Shown one piece after another: positions 1 to 9,416 of a DNA stretch of 64,000 nt (the first letter of the stretch is position 1; every line of letters begins with the position of its first letter). Under the pieces are notes generated by a model. The model was not told where the DNA came from, ran no database searches, and saw only the letters and a program-made list of their open reading frames with translations. Origin of the DNA: Spironucleus salmonicida (lineage: Eukaryota > Fornicata > Diplomonadida > Hexamitidae); contig CM035317.1 in assembly GCA_000497125.2 (NCBI GenBank), positions 1,390,001 through 1,454,000 of the forward strand, written 5' to 3'. The translations under genes and the position numbers were made by a program.

Positions 1-341
1 ATATTGTTGATGAAAAAATTGATGAAATGAAAGAGAAGAACTAGGCAATCAATGAAATAGATAATGATAGTTATGTTTAAAAGTCAATTTCTGAACTTTT
101 AGACTATCTTTACAGAAATGTTTGGATACACTGTGAAATACGTCATATTGCTGCTCCTTATATTTTAGCAAAAATGGCTGAATGGTATAGTGAAAGTTTC
201 GACGAAGAACTGCTTGAATTTGGCGAAGATGATGGCGGTAACTGGTTCTCTACCTTCAGATTGGACGTAGAAAACTAAAATGACATGGGTGATCATGGGC
301 TAGATGCTGATGATAATGATGATGTTGACTATCCTTACTGA
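1..341 (+). CDS. Hypothetical acidic protein, 5' end outside window
   Basis: Open from the window edge (frame starts at base 3) to TGA at 339-341, giving the last 112 residues of a longer protein. In-frame TAG and TAA codons read as Gln. The middle is a likely globular helical stretch around RNVWIHCEIRHIAAPYILAK, followed by an Asp/Glu-rich tail ending in DDNDDVDYPY. I do not recognise the family. The start codon lies outside the window, so length and N-terminal domains are unknown. Regular codon use and the absence of TGA over 112 codons support coding, although TGA-free runs of this size are not rare in AT-rich DNA. Confidence 0.6.
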
Positions 342-739
342 CTGATAACATAATGATTTCATTTATTTATTAACATAAATTTTTAACATAATTCAAAAAC
401 TCAGAAATAACCTCTATAAAATAAATCCATTTTAAACATAAATTCTTTAGCATTATATAAATAATTAAAATGATTTACCTTAACACTTAAGTCCCGAATG
501 CATGTTTTAATTTGTTTTGTCGGATAACAATATACTGCTACAATACTACAAAATAATCATTCTACCGCTTTATTTACTTGACTTTGGCATTAGAGTATTA
601 CCTTTTATTTCATGTATAGTTATTCACCCCTCCAAATTCTTGAAATGGCCCAAATTTTGGAGTCCACTTAAAACTCATTTTTAATCAAGAACTATAGTCA
701 CCAGTTCTAAAATCCACTAATAAACCTATCTACTGACTT
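342..739. other. AT-rich stretch without recognised gene
   Basis: About 0.4 kb between the acidic gene and the first recognisable part of the transposon fossil. I see no ORF with protein-like composition. It may contain the left end of the transposon, but I could not define a terminal repeat. Confidence 0.5.
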
Positions 740-1850
740 TTTTAAGACTTTGACCAAGGAGTTCCTAAAGATGAGTTGAAATAGTTTAGTATCTAAATTA
801 TTATGATTAAAACATCCCCAGACCTAGATTAGGTCATTATTTTAGGAAAGGCACAGGTTATCATCATTGGGTGTAAAATAATTACTATCCAGAGATTTAT
901 TTTTATAAATATTGTCTTGCTTGATATTTTTAATGAGATTGTGGATAGCAGAGGCATAAAAGGAGCTGATGCTAAATCATATATCAAATCTTGTTATACA
1001 AGATAGTGAGAACGTATAATAGTAGAAACACTAGCTAGTGGAAGAGGAAAATACTTCCAGTTAAATTTAATGAGCAAGTAGAAGGATAAAAAGGCACATA
1101 AACCAGACATTTATAAAGTATCCGATGCCTCCGCTTAACGATCCGTATATAGTGCAAAAATACTTGTGGATAATAGCCAAAAACTGAATTTATGATCCGC
1201 AAAACTATATAAGCCATAAGTGGGTATAAGAGAGTATGTAAACATTAGCATACATATCCCTAAATCTTACAGTCTAGGTTGACTGGTTAGACTGTGTGGT
1301 GATGCATTTACAGGATACTGCTATGCAGGGAAATTTTGCAATAAAATAGTAGAACTAATAAATTGTAAGATATATTTAGCATATTGTTAAGCCCTATAAT
1401 GACTAATTCAAAGTCCTAACTGTAGATAGTTACTTACTTCATTTGAATCGATAGATTTTTCTTACGGCATAAATAAGACTAATTGGAACTATAAGATTCC
1501 ATAGACATTAGTTTGCATACCAATAATAGGAATTACAATTGTTCTAATATTTATTAGTAAAATGTCACAATTTTTGGGTCACAGAATGGAAATATAAAAA
1601 TACCAAAGTTGTATGTGTTGGCCGCACCGAGTATGTTCTTTATTAATTACGATGCTGGTGGAAATTAGTAAGATTGGATGCCACCTGTGAAATAAATATC
1701 TAATAACAAATATGGGAGGGTTATATAAGTTTACCTTGCATCTTTAAATCCTTTAATGGAACGCAGATTAAGTTTTTGGGCACTCATTTTTTGTATATTT
1801 TCTATATTTGTTTTGTTAGCAGTTTTTGTTCTGGTAAAATTAGAATGAAA
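740..1850 (+). mobile_element. piggyBac-type transposase fossil
   Basis: Plus-strand translation gives piggyBac-like blocks in the right order but spread over all three frames and cut by TGA codons. Near 1270-1330 one frame reads LCGDAFTGYCYAGK, like the family's LCDxxTGY block. Near 1380-1500 another frame reads HIVKPYNDQFKVLTVDSYLL and then IGTIRFHR, matching the K-P-Y...V-T-x-D-N/S...hGTIRKN region with the second catalytic Asp. Near 1640-1850 a third frame reads INYDAGGNQQDW and later RRLSFWALIFCIF, like the YNxxMGGVDxxDQ and WW-helix region. The upstream part (740-1200) is weaker. It is clearly non-functional, with at least three frame changes and several TGAs. No terminal inverted repeats or TTAA duplications could be set with confidence. 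Confidence 0.5.
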
Positions 1851-1979
1851 ATTTACATATGACTTAGAAAATACTTGGATAAATTAATATTTAGTATTAT
1901 ATATGATTTGCCTATAATAAAGTACTGATAAATTCATGATACTTTCCCTATATAATAGAAACATATTTCTAAAGTTAAC

Positions 1980-2381
1980 ATGAATACTTATGATGTCAGT
2001 TTACATATATTATGCCGTAAATGCTAAGTTAAGTTTAATCAGTGTAGATTATGTCGTGAAAAGATAAAACGTATGTAAAATAAAAATAAATAGCATAAAA
2101 TGTCACAGATAACGAGAAAAATACACAATGAGAATATTTATGTCCCTATAATAGAATATAAAAACAGTAAACTGAAATACTATAGACTATATATCATAAC
2201 TTTTTTAATTTTTGTTGATAACTTTTTTTTTGAAACTATGTCTAGGCTCCTAAGTGTTAATAAGTTTTTACTATTGATGATAATAGTATTAACTGCAGCA
2301 GGGGCTCTATAGCATGGGCTTAGCTATGACCAACTGCGAGGCGGACAGCTGAGTCAGGGGCATGGTCTGGAAGACGATTGA
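1980..2381 (+). CDS. Uncertain Cys-rich/membrane ORF running into GC-rich repeat
   Basis: A 133-codon ORF starting at ATG 1980 and ending at TGA 2379-2381. The N-terminal 30 residues hold a C-x2-C-x6-C-x2-C cluster (LCRKC...QCRLCREKI), which resembles the second half of a RING finger or the Cys-rich tail found in some piggyBac transposases. A hydrophobic stretch (KFLLLMIIVLTAAGAL) follows, and the last 25 codons lie inside the GC-rich repeat. Because it begins about 130 bp after the transposase fossil, it may be the remnant of that protein's tail rather than a host gene. The change from AT-rich to GC-rich codons at 2301 suggests the 3' end comes from an insertion. Confidence 0.25.
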
Positions 2382-2840
2382 GTTGGTGGCACAGAAGTTC
2401 GCCTAGTGGGCCTTTGCCCTGCATTATGCATAGCCGTCGCGGCAGTGCTTTCCGCCGAGACAGTTGTGGATATCGATGTCTTTGTGGGTGCTGGAACTGG
2501 TACGGCTGTAGGAATTGCAGTATTGATCTGGAAGCGTAGGTATGCTGCTGTAACCGGTGACGTTCCAAGTCTGAGGTGCGGGTGTATATCGTCGGCAGCC
2601 TGTTAGCGCCCCCTGCCGAGGGAACATGCCCGGACAAGGATGGAGCTAGAACGCATGTTGCAGTCTGATCGGAAACGCGCACCCTGGAAAATCTACCAAC
2701 GCAGCTCATGCTCCCCACAATAGGCATCCAACTATTAGAGTACCTGCGTCAGCTTCTTTGTTAGGTTACGCGCTGATTTGGTGTCATACAGAATGTTGCA
2801 CGCCGTATCCGATATTGCATTGGGAAACCGAAAACTAGTA
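2301..2840 (-). repeat. GC-rich dispersed repeat, copy A (longer form)
   Basis: About 540 bp of GC-rich DNA in an AT-rich setting. It is nearly identical in inverted orientation to 14478-14961. The shared part runs from ggggctctatagcatgggct at the left to ccgaaaactagta at the right. Two overlapping minus-strand frames are open: one of 135 residues (2320-2727) and one beginning MFPRQGALTGCRRY that contains NCLGGKHCRDGYAQCRA. Compared with copy B it carries 57 extra bases around 2500-2560, bounded by short cagca direct repeats. No terminal inverted repeats or convincing target-site duplications are seen. The family is unknown; it could be a non-autonomous mobile element or a captured gene fragment. 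Confidence 0.75.
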
Positions 2841-3007
2841 TGTTTTATTTTTAATTATTATATTTTAATATCAATTTTTGCAAAAACTGAATAATAATAA
2901 TATTTAATATAATATAAATCTATTGCACTCTAAATAAATTAATAAGTTTGTTAATAATTTTTCAGTATAATATATAGATTCTATTTGTATCCTAAAATTT
3001 AACGATA

Positions 3008-3481
3008 ATGGGATGTGGAAGTCTAAATACATACAACATAGATAACTCTGATTTAGAACATAGTGGGTTAATTAATATTGCAACAAAAATAGATACAGAT
3101 GATTTAATGTAATAAATGGCTTTAAAAAATTAGCTTAACATCCCAGAAACACGATTAAAGGTTGCAAGCCAATTATTTTCAGTAATTCTAAACTAAACAT
3201 ATGCAGCTACAGAAATAGGTTCATCAAATATTTTTAATGATGACAATTCGGACGATGTACACCATTGTTAATCAATGATATCAGGCGATGTAGCTGATCA
3301 TCAACTACCACTACTTTACGTCTTAGATAATAATATTATATAGGCAGATCATTTATAAACTAGTAGAATTAATATGTACACAAATATTATTATAGACGCG
3401 GCTGAGAATGGATAGATCGATGATTTAGTGTAATAGTAAATGAGAAGAAATCCTTTGACCTTGTCCAATTTATTCAAATGA
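3008..3481 (+). CDS. MGCG-type small acidic protein, paralogue 1
   Basis: 157 codons from ATG 3008 to TGA 3479-3481, with many in-frame TAA/TAG glutamines. It begins MGCGSLN, a context suited to N-myristoylation of Gly2 with possible palmitoylation of Cys3, so membrane attachment is likely. The rest is acidic and helical. It is homologous to the minus-strand gene at 15462-15941: both have an ISGD motif, LPLLYVLD versus FPLVYILD, DAAENG versus DAIEND, and end in NLFK or SIFK. Conservation of these blocks in two diverged copies is strong evidence that both are real genes. Function unknown. It sits 167 bp from GC-rich repeat copy A. Confidence 0.75.
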
Positions 3482-3588
3482 CATTAGTTAGTATATAATT
3501 ATTTGGATAGTAGCAGATATATAACATGAATAGTTTTAGTAATTTCATAATATATAGTTATTTATTATTATAAAATAAATATTGATAT

Positions 3589-6500
3589 TCACCATTTTAT
3601 TTACAATAACTCCAAACAATACTTAACCCCAAATTGTCCAACAAGCTCCTCATAATTGATTTTCATTTATTTTGCTACCTATTAAATAGATGTGATACAA
3701 AGTTCCTTTAATGAATCATTTTACTGATTATTATAAACACCTAACCGTTCCATAAGTCTAGGAAGTACGCTTTATATAGTATATTGAAAGTTTAGTTTCT
3801 TTAATACTGTAGCTGCACGCTCAAGCTCTTCAGATACAGAAATTTCGATAGCTCCACTAGCTAGCATTCGTAAGATATCTCCTGCTTCCCAATCATCACA
3901 ATTTGGTAAAGTTCCTAACATCTAGTTAATCAGGTTATATTTATTAACTTAACTCAACTTACTTAAAATTAACTAGTAAATATTTTACCTTTCTTTCACT
4001 GTTACATCTTTAATTTCTTAAGCACACACTCTGAAAAATTTGATGAAAAAGTCATTCATTGATGGTTATAGTAGTAACCGACATGACAACGCCTTTAAAT
4101 CATCATTTTAACTAGACATATACTTGAATAGGTTTTTAAATATATCAACATCAAATTTAATTAATTATAACTATTTCAAATCCATAGCAATATACAATAT
4201 ATGCCGCTAAATTAAGTGTGAATATTATGTAGGATCAGCATCGAAAATAAGCGTAAAGAACTACCCGAATTCATCAGGAAAACCATAAATACATGAAACA
4301 ATGGAGATAAGTAAATTATTTGCAATTTTCAATGAAATTGAATTCTTCTTAGTCTATTATAGCACATGTGAATTTTACAACGAATTAATCAATTTTTCAA
4401 ATGCATTAAACCTAAAATCGATAGATTCAGAAAAATAAACCAAATAATAAACCGGAACGGCACTAAGCGGATGAAACATCAATGTTGCTTCGAGTGGTTT
4501 ATAAAGTTTTTCAATCTGTACCTATGATAACGTTTAATTTTAAATCAACTGAACGATTTTATTGAAAATAACCTCTCCCTTAACAACATATTAAGATGTA
4601 TCGTTATCATCCTCAAAGCTGGACCGTTGCAAGCTAATTAATTCATTTAATTCCCGAACAAGCGAATCTAAAAACCCAGAAACGTTGTCTATCTGCTCAA
4701 TCACCTACAGAACCTTCAATTTATCAACCTGCTGCTAGACAGCCTCCTCAACATCCGTTATCTAAATGTACTAGCTGACATCGAAATCGATGAGGCCCAT
4801 AAAATACGACACATCCAGCGAGTACAAAATGTACGTATACAGCCCACCCCCCTCCACTAGCCGCCCGTGCAGCTAGCTAACTACCTTGGCGTAAATACGC
4901 TGATTTTGTTGTTTGGAGTACTGTAGGCAGAGCCGCAGAACGATGTAGGCACCCTTCTACCCGAAGTTGATCAAGTTCCCGAACACCTACTGTGGTAGCA
5001 GCTGCTCCTTCAGGAGGACCGCAAACGTCGACTCGAAGAGCTTTACAGGGCAGCTCGAAATGAAGTCGAAAAGCGGCTAGACGACCAGTTCGTTCTGGTC
5101 CAGAATGGGCTGAATTACGAAGTCCAAGAAGATGTTTTGAGCCAGAATCTGCTGATCCTGAATTTGTAGGATGTCTGAAAACAGCAGTTTAATTTACTCG
5201 GGATGTAACTTTATGTATTACAAAATAAGTCCAACCGATGTCTTTTTGATCGACTAACCCTCATCCTGAATGCGGAAAATAAGCTCCTGTAGTAGGAAGC
5301 TAGCCAAACTCTGTTAGAGCTGGTGCTGCAAGTGGTTGAATGCGAGCTCCAGGACGCTGTGCGTTTGACTATTCATAAATTTGAAATTTAATAGTATTTG
5401 CGTTATTATGTGAAATTCCTCATGTAATTCTGGGCTCAGCTGGTCACTAAAAATGAGCTGGTCAAGCGACTGTACAACTTTCTCCTTTAACAATAAAAAT
5501 CCATAAAACTCGATGATTTCCTTTCGTATTTTTATCAGCTTCACAACGGTATTTTTATGAGTCGCTAGCTTTGTCGTTAGAACGAAAATGAGTAATGGGA
5601 GGAGTGTGATAAGCAAAAAATTTTGTATGAACTTTTAGCAGATCATTTAAGCTTGCAGCACGCCCAAATCCAGCGAAAAATCATCAGTGAAAACGTCGTA
5701 AATGAGCTCCAAAACGTCGATGGCGAACTGGAAATTCTTACTTTTGGAAAGCTCGCAAATCATCATTTCAGTAATATAACAAATTTAAGTCAAGCTCGCT
5801 TCAGCGGACTGAATAAAAGGAATGAAAAGTTGAATACCGAGCACTTTTATTTGTGGCTTTCCGTGTGCGATCAGGCCAGAAATTAGACTGTGCAAATCCT
5901 CCAGGAAGAACCGTTTCAAAAACGGTGTAAAATACAACTAAATGGCCAGTTTAGAGTTCGATGAATTTTGTAAATTCACAACAAACTTGCCTATTAAATC
6001 TATTATATCAGGTTCAGTTTCCGCGACTTCGATAAAATTCGAAAAGCAGTAGTTACAGAACTCGACATCCTTCGCTTTTGGAACATTTAAAAAGTGCATA
6101 CTGAGTAGCTCAATCAAGTTTGTGATGTCTTTCTATTGTCGTAGAAAATCGACAGCAAAAGACAAACTATCATTAGATAATATATAATAATGCTTGATTA
6201 CAAGTTTCATTAGCATATTTACGATAAAAATTACCGAGCTGTCATCATGAGCCATTTGAAGCGAAAAGTCTTTCAAAATAAGCTCTAGAAATGATGAAAC
6301 CGGTGTTTTTACTGTGTGCGAGCTTGCAATTTTGCTGACTATCTCAGTAAATGCCGAAACGAACGTCAGCGGTAGCTGGCTCTCTTTCTAGTCAAAAATA
6401 GTAAGTGCAAGCTTTGCTGAGTTGTGTAAAATATCTCCTTTTGCATATTCAGTTTGTTGTGAAACTGTATAAACTATTATGCATGCCGCTGCTATTTCTG

Positions 6501-6657
6501 GAAGCGAGTGCAGACGTGACGGGAGAGATAATTACTCTAGTTATAGAAGTATTTATTTTTCGTATTAATTACTGTATTTAACTATAATTTCTGGGTCAGA
6601 ATGGAAGACTGCAAGGTCAGCTGGGCAGATACTGAGGATATCGATTAACTAGTTCAT
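3589..6657 (-). CDS. Large alpha-solenoid (HEAT/importin-like) protein
   Basis: 1022 codons on the minus strand, ATG at 6657, TGA at 3591-3589, read through many TAA/TAG as Gln. The protein is almost wholly amphipathic helix pairs, for example LIELLSMHFLNVPKAKD, VLELIYDVFTDDFSL, ILQYIKLHPEQIKLLFSDIL and LGTLPNCDDWEAGDILRML, as in HEAT-repeat proteins. Length (about 1000 residues) and even helical repeats without disordered linkers fit the importin-beta/exportin superfamily, but no diagnostic motif fixes a subfamily. It is divergent from the gene at 6729 with only 71 bp between start codons. I chose this start (MNQLIDIL) because the frame closes shortly upstream. Other scaffold solenoids remain possible. 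Confidence 0.75.
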
Positions 6658-6728
6658 TTAAGTGTAGTGAAAAATTTTGAAATCTAATATATACTATATA
6701 ATAACTAAATAAATATAAATTTGACACA
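6658..6728. promoter_or_regulatory. Short shared divergent promoter region
   Basis: 71 bp between the ATG of the minus-strand solenoid gene and the ATG of the plus-strand 891-residue gene. It is very AT-rich and must hold both transcription starts unless transcription begins inside one of the genes. No specific element is recognised. Confidence 0.4.
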
Positions 6729-9404
6729 ATGAAGATAAATATACCTGCCATTTTCAGAAGCTTTTCACCAGTAAGTAAGTAGATGCAAACTAAAAATAAT
6801 CGTGCAAAATCATAACTTAATTATTCAATACAATAATATCCAATACCATTGCAGTAAACTAAAGTTTATAGTGTTGCAAAAATTGATGATTCATAGCCAT
6901 AGAACTATCACATCTTACCATATAAAAATTACACATTAAATGAATAAATAATATCTATAAATTATCTAGATATGCCTAGTAATTAGCAAATGGTTAAGAA
7001 ATATAAACCGCTTAACAATGTGTCGGTTCCTATTACTATGTAGTATAAGGCCACAGCAAATATATTTAAAAAGTTTTCTCGGGATGTTAATTTGTTAAAA
7101 TATAATGATTTATTTAATGGGGAAGTGTTGACATAAGTATTGATAAATTAGAAATAAGATTTTATGAACAAGTGTATAAAGTTTGATTAGTGTTTAGAAG
7201 ATATCTATAAAGAAATGGTGATTTGTCACCAGGAAATGTAGCTATTTTTTCACTAAGTTACATTAGTCACAGACTTAAAGTATCATTTTATTTATTAAAG
7301 ATTAAATAATAATGAATAAAGTTTATAATTACCATATTAGTTAGATAAAATTAAAGAAATAAACCCAAATTCAGTTTAAAATTTTATAAAATTTACGGAA
7401 TATTCAGCTTAAAGGTTTGAATTTGATTACTAAAAATATAAATCAATATAATGGCCAAATAATAAATATAATTAAATAAATTTAAAAAGAATAAATCAAA
7501 TGTAACGTATTGATATAACTATAAGCTAAGCATTTTATAACAATAATTTTTTACTTCATGAACCATACAAATCGTCACTGGATGATGTTATTGATTTTAT
7601 TTTTAACTTTAGATAATTTTTATCTGGGAAATTTACATATAGAAAATTATAAAAAGTTAATAATAAAGAAGTTAAACATTAAGTATTTAGATTAACATTA
7701 GATGCCATATTTAACGGATGTATTACCAACTTATATGATAAATCTAGTAGAAAAGTATCATTTTTGCAATCTTTGTTTCCATTGGAATTAGTTAATATTT
7801 AATAAGCAGAAGATTAACTATTTCAAAACATGAATCAATAAGAAATTAATGAAGAGAGCACTAAACCTGCAAAATACGCATAATCATTTGTTAACTTTGA
7901 CGCTACTATAGAATAAATAAAAAATTCAGAACTATCTGTAGTTAAAAATAAATTTCGTAAAATAAATTTTTCAGAATGTACATTATCATTCACAAATTCT
8001 TAATATTTAATTGATTTCAATGAATACTACTAATAATTTATGGGATAATATAATATATAATTAACGGATAGTAAAATTGAGTTTAAAAATATTGAATATT
8101 AGTCTGTCGATTCTTTATTAAGTAATTTTTATTCTAAATTTAATTATTCTACTAATTCTTTAAACTATAAACAATTTTTACAAGTATTCCATAGTAATTC
8201 ATCAGTTTTTACTAGTGCTTTCTTAGATTTTAATCATGCTATCAAATATAATTTTATACGCCCAATAACACCAAGACAATAAACTGATGTAATAAAATAT
8301 AAAAATTTATATCAATCATTGAAAAAATAACCTAGTAACTTATAAATGAGTTATGAAATATAGTAGTTTAACTAAAGAAAGCTATCAGTCACTTTTTAAA
8401 TGGATTAAATGTCGAAATTAGTTATTGATGATTCTTCTCTTTCTGAAACGCAAGACATACAATAACCAGTTAAATTTTTAAATACGGAACATTTGACATA
8501 ACTTACTACGTCTTAGTAATCTTATTTTAAGCTTAATCAAATTTAACTATCGACACCATATTATGCTGCAATTAATATAACAAAATTTCCAAATTTTATT
8601 GAAATTTTTAATGAATTTTTAAATTTTTCAAGTAAATTAGCTAATCTTTTTCAGTATTCTATTTAAGAAATTATGAAAAAAATTGTGGAATCTACATATT
8701 GGGGAGCAGTTAGTTAGAGTACTAATGAAACATTTTAAAAAGAATAAAAGTAATTTATAAGCAAGCTTGTGAATAAGATCAAATTGACCAGTACATCAAA
8801 ATAATATGTAGGGGAACATATAAATTCACGAAATTATAGAGAAATAATGTTTTAAGATAATAATTTTGAAATATAGAGAGAGATTAGTCTTAAATTTTAA
8901 CGATTTGTTAATTTCTACATAAAAAATTATATAGTTGAAATCTAATAGTATATTATACTTAATTTAATTGAGCCATTTTTAACTTAAATTATTAGAATCT
9001 TTTATTGTGAAATTTTCAGTAATTTAATGTTCACATGTAAATTATATTAATGTGCATCTAAACCATCTGAAACTTAATTTTTAGTTTAAATTATCAACTA
9101 AGTAGAAGGCTATAAGAATAATTTTAAGGAATTACTAAAAATTATTTTCAAACCATTTAGTTGCGTTAAGATGATAAATTCTTTAATTTTAAATGGAAAG
9201 GTTGGAAATTATGATGAATTAGTAATAGAAGAAGCATAGTAGGCGGAAGATAGATGTTTAATGATCATTGATGATGTAAATATCGTGATGGAATAAATAA
9301 AAGGAAACACAGATGAAATGATGTAAAAAATTTAATGGTTTACTGAAAAATATGGATATTAGGTTAAAGGTGCCAGCTTCTAAACTGCAGTGTTTAAAAA
9401 ATGA
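6729..9404 (+). CDS. 891-residue helical protein of unknown family
   Basis: ATG 6729 to TGA 9402-9404, 891 codons, with well over 50 in-frame TAA/TAG. About 90 N-terminal residues are basic, Gln- and Asn-rich and probably disordered. The rest is helical, with hydrophobic helices such as LNLIEPFLTQIIRIF near residue 750 and an acidic C-terminal region (EEAQQAEDRCLMIIDD). No catalytic motif is visible. The overall look (disordered N-terminus, long helical rod, conserved-looking C-terminal bundle) would suit a vesicle-tether or cytoskeletal subunit, but this is only an impression. It is convergent with the next gene, with 12 bp between the stops. Confidence 0.7.
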
Positions 9405-9416
9405 TTGTTTAAATTA

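Noticed and set aside
2301-2840. GC-rich repeat as a Helitron or piggyBac-derived short element
   Set aside because: The right end reads CTAGTA, which recalls a Helitron end, but no 3' hairpin or TC start is present. No TTAA or CCC ends are present for a piggyBac derivative.
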